From: Lantana camara | Taxonomy: Eukaryota; Streptophyta; Magnoliopsida; Lamiales; Verbenaceae | Direction of reading: 5' to 3' | Assembly: GCA_037501455.1 (NCBI GenBank) | Contig: CM074862.1 | Span: 84,064,001-84,128,000, forward strand | DNA length: 64,000 nucleotides | In this document: positions 46,401 to 56,246 of the stretch, one piece after another | Layout of the letters: the number at the start of each line of letters is the position of its first letter | How positions within the stretch are numbered: the stretch's first letter is position 1 | Position numbers and translations under genes: made by a program | Notes under the pieces: generated by a model | Told to the model about the DNA's origin: nothing | What the model saw: the letters and a program-made list of their open reading frames with translations, nothing else | The model's database searches: none

Positions 46401-47652
46401 GTCGAGAGGTAAAAGATTGAAGTAGTGAATTAATGAAAGAATGGGTGAAAAATGAGCTTTGTTTTGATTATAAATGTGAAATATTTAGATTTTCGTTTAT
46501 AAATTATGAATATGAAAGATGATGAAAATCATAGGAAAATTATATAAACGAAGCTATGATAGAGTTTAAAGATGGGAAAAATCATTATAATGTAGAGGAA
46601 AATTCAAGGATCGTTTCAAGTATAATTTCCACTATTGAATAAAAGCTAATTTGTTCAAAATAAAATGATGATTTTTGGAAAGGAAAATATTTATAAAATA
46701 TGCTATGGTGAAATCGAGTTTTTAGTAAATGCATGAAAATTCATAAAATAATTTAAGGATCGTTTTGGTTATAATTTTGAATATCAAAAAGTAGATGAGT
46801 AGGGATTTATTGATGATCGAATCATAAGCTAGGGTTTTTGCCGGTTTTTGATACTACTGGAGCTAGGATGGGAATTATGGTTTACGGAGAGTATTACGAT
46901 CCTCGAAATAATGTGAGGATTCTTTTGGTTAAAATATTGGGTAGTGAAAGTGTTTCGGGAAATGTAGGAATATTTTTGAGCTGTAGGGGTATTTTCGTAA
47001 TTTTCAACTTGCCCCTGTTTCGGGCTGTTACACATTCAATCGGAAGAAAATGATGCACTCGATGAGAGAAATTCACTACTTACCTTGGATCATTGATCAG
47101 GCGAGCGAGGAAGCCGGAACTTGAGCTCAAAGTTCGGGGTGAATAGTATCAATTTCTTCCTCTTCTCTCTTCCTTGGAAAAGAGATGAAACAAATGAGGG
47201 AAAAGAAGGGGCTAGTCCGGTTTTAAGACCAAGAACACCGGTTCGGTTCGGTTTATGATAGGTTCGGTTTAACAGGTTGGAAAATAAATCCGTAAGGGGG
47301 TTCAAACGGTTTCAGAAAAAGGCGAGACTAGTCTGGTTGGACCAGAATCGTCGAAATAAGTCCAATGGTGGGGTCGGAATTCGAATTCAAATTCCCGAGC
47401 TTACTTAGCTATGAAACGACTCATAAACCCTAACTCCAATTAGGTCCCTAATCTTCAAATAAATGGACTTTCAAGCCCAAACATAAATAATTTCTAATAC
47501 GCACATAATTAAAATAAAATACAAGTTGACACGTAAGCTTGTAAATAATACATAAATCACAAAGTTACAAAATTAAACTCTCTCGTGTCGTCGTACCTGG
47601 TGTGCCCAAAAAACGTGGGGGCGGGGGGGGGGGGGGGGGGGAGGGGGTCACA
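43439..47652 (-). repeat. 3' LTR of the second gag-only element, interrupted
   Basis: The minus strand begins TGTGACCCCCTCCCC at 47652 and ends GTGCTACA at 43439. Subtracting the solo LTR and its duplication leaves about 1.07 kb. The segment 43439-43862 matches the 5' LTR remnant at 49854-50284. Near its start lies a run of 19 C on the minus strand (G at 47623-47641). Confidence 0.8.
43893..47032 (-). mobile_element. Solo LTR (3.1 kb) inserted in the gag-only element's LTR
   Basis: It begins TGTAACAGCCCGAAACAG on the minus strand (47032) and ends GGAGGCGCTACA (43893). The 5-bp duplication CATTC lies at 43888-43892 and 47033-47037, exact on both sides. No primer-binding site, polypurine tract or coding DNA is inside, so the internal region was removed by recombination between LTRs. 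The TGTAACAGCCCG start is of the Ty3/gypsy type. No autonomous copy is in this window. Confidence 0.88.
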
Positions 47653-47664
47653 ATCCCCCCCCTA
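47653..47664 (-). promoter_or_regulatory. Polypurine tract of the second gag-only element
   Basis: The minus strand reads CTCTTAGGGGGGGGAT and then the LTR start TGTGACCCCC. The layout equals that at 5330-5346. Confidence 0.8.
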
Positions 47665-48633
47665 AGAGAACCTGGTCCCCAGGTTCTACCGCTCGAGTTA
47701 AACTACGAGCAACTCTCCCGTATTCACCCAAGTTCGGGGTTCGCGACATCCCGACAAGGATTATCCCGACAAAGGTCTTCAAGCATAATAAGGGGTTAAC
47801 TCCAACTCCAAAGTAGTGGTTCGAACCTCTAATTCAATCTGGTAGTTTGAATTGCTCGGTTGACCACACGATAAAGAGGGTCTAAAGTAGATTCATCTCT
47901 CGCTGTTTGAGTTCATTTAAGTCAATTCCTGAACTCGGTATTCCTCAATTGGCTTAGTTAACGACCTCACTCCACTCCACAACTAAGCCCTAATCGAATC
48001 TCCTTCTTGTCAACGAGTTAAGGTCCAAAGGGTCTAACATCCGGACCCTCTTCATACACCACCAAAATCTTCAAGAGGTTATTGATCTCGTTGTAATGCT
48101 GGACCCTCCTCTTACCACGTAGCAACCACCCCGTAGGGCAACAAGCAAGCAACAACAACAAACACTCAACAAAATTCAAATGATGTATGATGCACGTGAT
48201 ATGTATGTTTAATTTACCATTCACCGTTGAGGAAATCTTGTTTCGTTGTGAAGATCCGACCAATGCCAACTCGAGCCGGATTCTTACTTTAACAGCGGTG
48301 GTGTTTCCTTGGAGCTCTTTTCGCCACATTCTTGGTGTCACCCTACCACTAACACCTATGATTTCCCTATAAGGTCTTCGATTCAACCTTCATTCCACTC
48401 ATTTCTTCCAAGATCATCGATCATAATTTGTCGATGTGAAGGGCACCATTCTAGAAGGTAAACACTAAACATGCATGTCGAGTTAAATATGATGATGTTA
48501 TGCATCACATAATTGTCACTTAAGCACATAGGAATGTTGAAAACAACAACTACGGCACAAAGAATAAATAAGTGCAGAATGTAAATATGTCGTGGATGCA
48601 CGTGCCATGAATGCGAATACCTCTAGTTTTGGG
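47665..48633 (-). other. 3' untranslated internal region of the second gag-only element
   Basis: This lies between gag and the polypurine tract, where an autonomous element would have pol. A 122-codon minus frame (48386-48018) has no recognisable domain. The stretch at 48186-48225 resembles 5757-5797 of the tandem element, supporting common descent. Confidence 0.5.
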
Positions 48634-49580
48634 TTAATGTTGGTTTCTGATTTGAAGCCTTTGATCTCGATTCCATTGCTTGTTAGCTCTCGATCGGTCA
48701 CAATCACAGACCATATACTCCTTTAATCCGCAAGCGTAGCACCTCTTCAATTGATCCTTACACTCCTCATATGTATGGTTATCTCCTCCACAATAGGCAC
48801 ATGGTCGAGATTCTTTCTTCGGCCTCGCATAATCTCCGGTCTTATGCTTTTTTTCACGGATCTTTTTAGCTCGAGTACCACGTTGATGGAATCTTTCTTC
48901 CACTTGCAGATTCGAGCATAACCTCAACTCGAGCCCCTGTCCTGAAATCTCTTTTTCCTTGATCCTTGCCAACTTTTGATTTTTGAACCTTAAAGCTTTT
49001 GTCGTGGCTTGTTCCTACGTACTCGTATCCCTTGCAATTAAGGTCTCTTTGAACTCATCCCGAAGACCTTCCATAAAGTACCAACTCTTCATTTTGTCGT
49101 TGTTTGTAATATGAGGTGCATATACGCCCAATCTCTCAAATTCGATGTTATCCATGTCCGTTTTGTCTCCTTGTTTAAGGGTAAGGAATTCCTTAAACCT
49201 TCGGTCTTGCAAAACGGCCGGTGTATATCTCTTTTAAATTCTCGAACGAAAGCATCCGATGTTAATCCTTCGCTCGTGGCTTTAAATTGGGAGGCAACAC
49301 TTTTCCACCATTGCCTTGCTTGTCCTTGTAGAAGTAAGATAGCAAGGCGAGTCATATTTTGCGAGTTGCATGACCATACCTCGAATATACTCTCTACCTC
49401 GGAGGGCCACTCCTCAGCCCGAATATCATCGCCTTCTCTGAATTGAGGAGGATTGAATGCCTATAAGTCTTGATATAATTTCTCCATCGGATTCATAGGT
49501 TGCACTTCTACGTGGGGTTGCTCTTGATTAGAAGGGTGTTGATATGATGGTTGACCAAAATCTTGCCGACGAGGTAACAT
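48634..49580 (-). pseudogene. gag: Gag of the second gag-only element, frameshifted
   Basis: It starts MLPRRQDFGQPSYQ (49580). AFNPPQFREGDDIRAEEW follows an in-frame stop. The capsid core (49355-49089) has LAILLLQGQARQWWKSV, the classical Ty3/gypsy Gag motif. Then come a frame change and the nucleocapsid part (48972-48634) with CAYCGGDNHTYEEC, an intact CX2CX4HX4C knuckle, and CYACGLKEYMVCDC, where the His is Tyr. Unlike the tandem element's Gag this copy keeps the capsid core, but shifts near 49090-49210 and the stop after YQDL break it. Confidence 0.82.
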
Positions 49581-49833
49581 CCTGAAAATTCCAACAACTA
49601 AAATATAGATATATGCATATTGGTTAGTACGTAAGTATGTCACATAATTGAGTCAAGTAAGAGCAACTAGAAAAGGCAATGCATCACGAAAATTAAAGTC
49701 AACAAAGTGATAAAATTTTAAACGCATATTGTAACGAATCATGATGCAAATGCACACACATAATCACATTGTCCTATGCCGTTCGATTTAGACCGACTCA
49801 ACACAACACTAAACTCAGGTTTTGCAACCTAGA

Positions 49834-49845
49834 GCTTTGATACCA
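49834..49845 (-). promoter_or_regulatory. Primer-binding site of the second gag-only element
   Basis: The minus strand reads TGGTATCAAAGC, one mismatch from the initiator tRNA-Met complement TGGTATCAGAGC. It lies 8 bases inside the LTR end at 49854. Confidence 0.8.
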
Positions 49846-49853
49846 CTTTAGTA

Positions 49854-50284
49854 TGTAGCACTCCACACGGTGGGTCACCACATCCCCCGCACCTAAGCCC
49901 AATCCATATAGGATGGGAAACCCGTACGTGAACTAAGTAGAGGCGAACGGGATACAGACAGACACATACCTAAGCTAGGCGGAACGTAGACCCTAAATGT
50001 GAAACAAACCAACAAAAACAAACGCATGCAGAAGCAATCCAAACACTTAAACATAAATAGAAACAACAGGTGACGGGTTCAACTAGCATAGGTACCTAAT
50101 CCCGAATATAAACAAAATCATAAATGCAAACGAGTTCATTTTGTTCCTAGAAACTTGTCCCAGAAATATAACTAGTCAAATAAAGCTTCCAAATGTGCAT
50201 ACATTAAAATCTTTCATACATACTTAACCGGAATACAAAATGCATATGCAAAAACTCAAACTAAAACGAAGACTCGACACTATT
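49854..50284 (-). repeat. 5' LTR remnant of the second gag-only element
   Basis: It matches 43439-43862 from the TGTAGCAC end inward and loses similarity after CACTATT at 50284. The rest of the LTR is deleted. Confidence 0.8.
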
Positions 50285-50394
50285 GAAGAAATAAATTACG
50301 ATTTACTAAATAACCGTATATAATTTTCGATCTATGTGCTATTAATCGAAAATAAATCTCAATCATCTGACATGAGAGTGGATCTCATACAACT
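50285..50394 (-). other. Leader of the copia element, last part
   Basis: This short stretch lies between the truncated Ty3-like LTR and the copia 5' LTR. A standard TGGTATCAGAGC site is not present next to the LTR, so the copia may use another primer or the site has decayed. Confidence 0.45.
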
Positions 50395-50823
50395 TGTAGG
50401 GAAAATCCCTAATCCATAACAAACATGTCGAAATCGTCGAGAACACACAAGTGGAACCATACGTTGATCCATAACAATCCGTAGTTGACTAGCAATCTAA
50501 GGTTGAGGTATTCTAAGCTTTGATACTCCGTCAATTCTACTCTTTCTGGGATGGGCCAGAAAAGAACACAAGTACGTATCTGACTTAGGGACCACAACCC
50601 TAATATATAATTCCAGAAGTAGGGCATCTTAATTATGGGCCCATCAATCATAATTAAGTGTCCATGGGTTTCTACACATAAAAGACCCATACTTCAACAA
50701 ATATTCCTATAAGCCCATATAATTAAATATATCTTAAATAGATCTCTCAATTGAGCTCATATTATGAGATAACCTATATACAAATTATTAAATATGTGAG
50801 ACCACTAAATAGGAAATCTAACA
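50395..50823 (-). repeat. 5' LTR of the copia element
   Basis: It starts TGTTAGATTTCC on the minus strand (50823) and ends GGGATTTTCCCTACA (50395). It aligns throughout with 36507-36934, with substitutions and small indels. TTTAA at 50824-50828 matches the left flank of the other LTR. Confidence 0.9.
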
Positions 50824-50883
50824 TTTAACACAAGCAAAATAACATTTCTCAAACATGAACCCACCAAAAGTACAAGGATTTTG

Positions 50884-51852
50884 TTACTTTTTCCAATTTA
50901 ACTTTGCATTCCGGATAAGTGTGACCACAAACGAAGCTCTAACCTTAATGGGCATGCCATAGAAGGCCAACATGTCGTTACAATTGTTTACAAGATGGAC
51001 CACAGATAACATGACATCATCCAATGACAACCCAGGTAACATAGCTAAAGATTCATACAAACTAACTTTCCGTGCATCATCATCCGCTGAAGTGGGCTTA
51101 GGTTGAGGCGGTGGTTGCTTTAGCGATTCGATAACATCACCAATTGCAAAACGTGTTGAAGCTATAATTTTGCCCAATATATTTTTTATGTCATCACTAT
51201 TATCAAGCTTGCTTCGTTTAAGCTTGCCTTTGGGTTTTGATTCTGTGTTGTTTTCATCATCCACAGTTATTGACCCATCGTACTTGTTGTCCAGGCTGAT
51301 TGTCTCCCTCAATTGTGGGGTTCGTTATATTAAAATCTCGGCGGTTGCTTGAAAATAGATTGTTCATTGCATCAACCACATGAACAACCTGGTTTTTGAT
51401 GGCTTTATCAATACCGTAGAAAATGTTCAATTTCTCAAGCCATGGAAACGACTTCCCCCTCAACAGTTTAACACCATCGGGATGAACCTGCAATAAAGTC
51501 TAAAATAAGCCAAACATATAAAACTTTTGAAAAAATAACAAGAGAAGGACATTAGATTCCCTAATAAACATGGGTAGTTCAAAAGCGGTACCTTTGCGTG
51601 CTCCTCCCAAACATAGCCGCTTGCGCTGCTAACCGCCAAGATTGTGCTGCATGCAAAATGAGTTTTACGTCACATGGTAATTTTAGACTTAACATGAGTG
51701 GGCACAATGCCACAGCCGGGTAACTTTTCCTCCATGAGGTTTACAACTTAATTTATATAGCTACCCCTCAGTGAACCGTGCAACATCATCCCTGCGACAT
51801 ATAATGTTTCTAAACATTGAATAAGATATTCTTCTTCTTTGGTTATCCAGAA
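50884..51852 (-). pseudogene. Myb/SANT-like protein of a PIF/Harbinger element, broken
   Basis: Minus-strand pieces are: WITKEEEYLIQCLETLYVAG (about 51852-51790), the trihelix start of the Myb/SANT-like domain; an in-frame TAA, then MEEKLPGCG (51735-51709); a 55-base exon 51646-51592 with SGYVWEEHAK ending at donor GTACCG; acceptor TTGCAG; and VHPDGVKLLRGKSFPWLEKL (from 51487), then an acidic/basic linker and SLYESLAMLPGLSLDDVM to the stop at 50884. A shift lies near 51300. Such proteins help PIF/Harbinger transposases bind DNA and enter the nucleus. Many plant genomes also hold domesticated copies, but this one is dead. Confidence 0.75.
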
Positions 51853-51965
51853 TTAACAGGGCACATTGCAACCCTTGCCCTTGTCAGTTCGAACACATGA
51901 AGTCACTCGCGGCCCATCCAAATCCTTATTATGAAGAGAAAAGGAACAATTAATCACTTCATACT

Positions 51966-52155
51966 ACCAACGGGCAGTTGACTCAAGTGGATAGGGGCTT
52001 GAGTTCACTTAAGCAAGGTCTCGAGTTCGAACCTTGTGGATGTAAAAAACTACGTTGGGAGAGGTCCCCGCAATAAGCACCTTCAGCTACCTCGGGAGAT
52101 TAGTCCTTCACTCAATTTGGTGGGGGGAAACTCTGAGAGATCCAAAAAAAAAAAA
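51966..52155 (+). mobile_element. tRNA-derived SINE
   Basis: About 175 bp plus an A tail of 13. An A-box-like TGACTCAAGTGG and a B-box GAGTTCGAACC lie about 40 bp apart near the left end, as in polymerase III promoters. The 18-bp target duplication AATTAATCACTTCATACT is exact at 51948-51965 and 52156-52173. The element sits between the Myb-like and transposase relics of the PIF/Harbinger element, so it inserted into that element. Confidence 0.9.
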
Positions 52156-52173
52156 AATTAATCACTTCATACT

Positions 52174-52484
52174 TGTATAATGTTAGTCTGTATATTTCAC
52201 CAACAATATTTCTAAATAAAGTATTGACACAAACTATTGTATTAAAAGAGAAAACACACGAAGAGAATGCAATGCCAGCAAGACAACATCACAAACTATA
52301 AAATAGGAATCGAGTAAAATCATCAACTTTCATTCCAAATGATAGAAAAAGTTAAAGCAAAATGTTTCTAACTATTTAGAAATAACATCAAACTATCGAT
52401 AGGCTATCATAAGATGATTCTCAATCAGATGTCTAAAACATGGATAAGCATATTCAGATAACTAAAAATATAATGCTGACTCTC
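52174..52484. other. Spacer inside the PIF/Harbinger relic
   Basis: AT-rich DNA between the SINE and the transposase remnant. No feature is visible. Confidence 0.4.
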
Positions 52485-52944
52485 CATTAGTGGTTATGCA
52501 AACTTTGGAACATTTTTGTGGCCATGGTGTCTCTAAGGTTCGTCCACGCCGGTGTTGGCTTGATCCTGCCTATGTATGCCCTATCATATCCCTTATGCTC
52601 CTTTGCTTCACACAATATCCGTTCCTCATCAGGATCCACCGCTGTTTATGTATGGACAAAGTTGTGTAGCATGACACAAGTTAATATAATCCAATTTTAT
52701 AACTTGATAGGATACCAAGTTCTGCTTCATAGGATTGCGCACCGTCCTTTGTACAGAGCAAATGCACGCTCGATCACATTGCTAGCTCTACTATGCCTCA
52801 AGTTAAATAATTCACTTCATGTTTACGAGTCCAAATTTCCCGTGCCAAACTCCTTCAATTGGTAGCGTGTCCCGCAATAAGGAGTGAGAAAACCATCGAC
52901 ATTGGTGTACCCACAGACAGCCAAGTAGTAATTGCTGCGATAAA
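52485..52944 (-). pseudogene. PIF/Harbinger transposase, C-terminal remnant
   Basis: The minus strand from 52944 encodes GIYRSNYYLAVCGYTNVDGF, then LTPYCGTRYQLKEFG, LFNLRHSRASNVIERAFAL and MLHNFV. This is the last third of the DDE_Tnp_4 (PIF/Harbinger) domain, with the Glu of NVIERAF retained and the usual Asp before GY replaced. Several stops interrupt it. The N-terminal two thirds were removed or displaced when the LTR element at 52945 inserted. Confidence 0.82.
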
Positions 52945-55138
52945 TGCCCTGAAAATCCAATTATATTTTGGATTTATAAAACTGAAATTATCGCAAGTTA
53001 TGAGTATTTTACAAATTTAATAATTAATGACGTGTGATGGTATTTTTATATGAAATGTGTTTCATAGGAAAAGACTTTAAATACCAAAAATCACGTGTCA
53101 TTAAAGTTCTAGTCGGTACGATAAGAAAATATTCTTATCAAGACTATAATGTGTTATAAAAGATGATTAGTCTTTCGTCATAGGGAAATGAAGTTTTCGA
53201 TTATAACACACTGACGATTTTCAATGAGATTGGAAACATCGAACTAGACCACCAAGATTGTTCATTTTATACTGCTATTTAAAATGAACAAAATCTCAGA
53301 AGCATTAGACTCTTAATCCTGGCAATGTTTCTACTTTAGGCATGTAGTGTTAATCACTGTGATGTACTCAGAAATGAGGTCTCGGTAACGGGTGGCTAAA
53401 ATACTTTGTACGTTCGGTGATTGTATGAAATGTGCTAAAGAGAAATATTGATCGAGGAATCTGTAGCCTTATTGGAAGGTTAAAAGATATCCCTGAAATA
53501 GATTGGCTAAAGTACTTCGTGTGTGCATCACCCAAGTTGTATGTTGAATGTGTTTCACATACAAAGAATTTGAACTTAACGTGAATTAAGAAATTTCAGA
53601 TTTGAAGTGAAAAATAAATGATAGTAATATTGATTTATTTTTCATGGATATCTGTACAGAGGAGTAAAAATCCAAAATTATTCTAGATCGATAAATTCAT
53701 GAATGATTTAATTAATTTTAGAGTTCAATAATATTTATTTGGTGGAATTAAATATTGTTAAACGGTAATCAATTATTGTCATGGGATGATAATAGATTGA
53801 CCCGTTTGGAGCTAAAGTTAATTATTCCTGCAGGTCCCCCCGCAAGCCCCAACGAAGATCAAAGAGAAAATATTAAAAGGAGAGAGAGAAATAAATTTTC
53901 AAAGTGTTTGAAAATAGCCGAAGAATTTATTTTGAGAAAATAAATTAAATTCCAAAGAGTTGGAAACGCCCGTAATTTTTATTTTGGAGAAAATAAAAAT
54001 TTTCAAAAAAAAAAGAAAAGGATTTTTTCGATGACGTGGCACGTGCTGATGTGGCACCTGAGGTGTCACTCCACTTCAGCAGGCCAGGCGCCAAGTGGCG
54101 CTGACTGGGCGCAGCGTGGTTCGCTACTGGACGGCCGAGATCACGCCGCGTCATCATGCGTGGACGGTTTACATTAGATCTGGGTTGACAGTCAACGGGT
54201 CATGGTAACGGGTCAACGGATCGGGTCAGCGGGCAGGCTCGGTCTCGGTTCGAATCATGTTCATCCGACCCGGACACGGGTCATCGCTAAATCGGTTTAA
54301 GGCTTGAACCGTCCGGTTGGACAGGACCGGTTTGCCACGTGGCAGCTGCTCATGCAGGCGTGCCTCTCACACGCCCCAAACACACAGCCGCCACTCAGGC
54401 GGCACGTGTGAGCACGTGGAGACTCCAAACCGCGCCTGGTTGCGGCGTGAGGCGCACGTTTTCTTAGGCTGCACGATGGTGTGGCCTAATTGGCCATCAG
54501 AACTTGGGAGCTACGACAATTTCTTGAAAAATGGCAATGAGATCCTCAATTTGAAGCTATAAATAGGGCTAAGGCTGTTCTTTTCATTCGTTAGAATTTT
54601 TGGCAGCCAATTTTATAGCCTTTCAGCTCTTTCTCTCTCCGAAAATATTAATCCTTAATTAAAGGATTAATTATATTGATTAAGTGATTATATAATTAAT
54701 ATATAATTCACTTAATTAATTAGAAAATAGGGATTTTCTAGTTTCAGAAAAAAGGGGGTTTTCTAGAAAATATTTTCTCAAAGTATTTAGCGAAATACTG
54801 TCGGAGCCCACACTCCAAAATCTTAATCGGGGTTATTGCGGGGAAGCTCTGACGGTTTCACAAGAGAATATCATGGTGCTAGAAAAGTACCGTTGATAGT
54901 CATTTTTGCAGTACGGTAATACCGTTATGCTACCCAAATTAGTATTTGCATATTGTGATTATATGCTTGATGATTTAAAATTATGTTATCAATGCCTGTA
55001 TATATTAGAGTTATTCTGCCCGATTTGTTCTGCTACCTATTAAAATTTTTTGGAAATATTTTGATAACGACGTTATGGCGAAATTTTTTGAATATTACGC
55101 TATACCGTCACTCTGTATCGGGCCCGCCACTCAATAAC
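52945..55138 (+). repeat. 5' LTR of the second copia element
   Basis: It starts TGCCCTGAAAATCC, directly after transposase DNA, and ends just before TGGTATCAGA at 55139. The exact end is uncertain because the last bases (ACTCAATAAC) do not show a clean CA. It is about 2.2 kb, long for copia. A TATA box lies at 54558 and the region 53,800-54,560 is unusually GC-rich. Confidence 0.65.
54558..54565 (+). promoter_or_regulatory. TATA box of the copia LTR promoter
   Basis: TATAAATA in AGCTATAAATAGGGC context lies about 580 bases upstream of the primer-binding site. This is a plausible start of the U3/R promoter for the retroelement RNA. Confidence 0.6.
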
Positions 55139-55148
55139 TGGTATCAGA
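55139..55148 (+). promoter_or_regulatory. Primer-binding site of the second copia element
   Basis: TGGTATCAGA matches the initiator tRNA-Met complement for ten bases, then diverges (ATGGGG instead of GCC). Confidence 0.7.
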
Positions 55149-56246
55149 ATGGGGCTCTGATTATATACTTGCATTAATAAAGTATAAGATGCATAATTTT
55201 AAATCTGATACTGTGCACGTAAATTTTTTCAAAGGAGGCTGGGTTTTAAGTGGGACCATTGTGACCCCTCCAGTATTTCCTGGGAATTTGCGTGGAATGG
55301 TAATTTTCTGGGAAATAATTTAATTGTCGTCCTGGTAATTGCTGAATCAGTAAATATGATTTAAATTATGTGATAATTTATAACATATTTACTTAAGGGG
55401 CCATTAAAATTTTAAGCGTGATAATTATGTGAAAATTATTTGCAAGCATGCTTTTAATTTAAAAAATGGCATGATAATATGTGATATTATGTTGCTTTAA
55501 TTATGCATGATTTATTTAATATGATTAGATAAATAATTTTTAATAGAGATTAAACACGATACATAATTGGATTAATATTTTGGCTTAATTAATAAATTGT
55601 TATTAAAGCCTTAAAATATTATAAGGATTATTCTATAATCCTAATGGGAGCATATTAATTAGATTAATTACTTCCAATCAATAAGACGCCAAAAGTGATT
55701 ATTTAATAATCAAAGATAATCCATAAATTTTAAAAATTCATGTGGGAGCGAGATGAAAAGAGTTGGATTCTCACGGTCTCCATTACCCGTCTATAGTGTA
55801 GTGGATACATACTACTCCCTTCGGCGGGTATGTATTCGCGGTATACAAGATTATACTTATTCGGATAGAATGAAGTACGGGGAAAGTCAGCTCGACCACG
55901 CCTTCGTGGAGTGTCTGATCCACTCGTACGAATTTCTAGGTAATGGTGTACGCTTGACTAAGTGATGTATTAATCTCCCTTTGGAGCTATGTTACATTCA
56001 CTTAGAGGCCAAAGGTTGACGTGGTGGATTAACATAGTTTGGTAAGAGTTACCTAGATGACATGTTAATTAAGATTAATTCTTGCCGTTTTTTGACCTCG
56101 CTTCCGGGGAGTCAACTGCGATTAGATAAGTCACTGTTGCGTAAACCAAAAATGGTTACGTGGATTTCATTTATTGGTTAGATACAAAAGAAGTAAAATA
56201 CAAAATCATAACTTGCACTATTTTAAAATATTTTAGTTTTAAAATA
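55149..56246 (+). other. Leader of the second copia element
   Basis: About 1.1 kb between the primer-binding site and the Gag start. A 70-codon frame at 55753-55965 has no recognisable domain. I see nothing else. Confidence 0.5.

Larger units (their letters stand above)
43439..50284 (-). mobile_element. Second gag-only Ty3/gypsy-like element, nested in the copia leader
   Basis: In minus order: 5' LTR remnant (50284-49854), primer-binding site (49845-49834), gag (49580-48634), polypurine tract (about 47664-47653), and 3' LTR (47652-43439, itself split by a solo LTR). The internal region of 2.2 kb has no pol. Its architecture and the sequence near the gag end resemble the tandem element at 1-11063, so the two are probably related lineages. 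The outer part of its 5' LTR is deleted, since it meets copia DNA at about 50285. No target duplication can therefore be checked. Confidence 0.8.
36507..50823 (-). mobile_element. Ty1/copia retrotransposon split by nested insertions
   Basis: The two LTRs (36507-36934 and 50395-50823, about 428 bp, clearly similar) have TG/CA ends. The flanks outside them, TTTAA at 36502-36506 and at 50824-50828, match exactly. This shows that they are the two ends of one element 14.3 kb apart. Gag and pol lie on the minus strand between 41440 and 36935. The extra length is explained by insertions at 42057-43301 and 43439-50284 in the leader. Confidence 0.85.

Noticed and set aside
43439..47032. A 3.6 kb LTR ending at TGTAACAGCCCG
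   Set aside because: The part 43893-47032 has its own CATTC duplication and is absent from the partner LTR, so it is a separate insertion.
50395..50823. Solo LTR
   Set aside because: Its own flanks do not match, but its right flank TTTAA matches the left flank of the LTR at 36507, so it is one end of that element.
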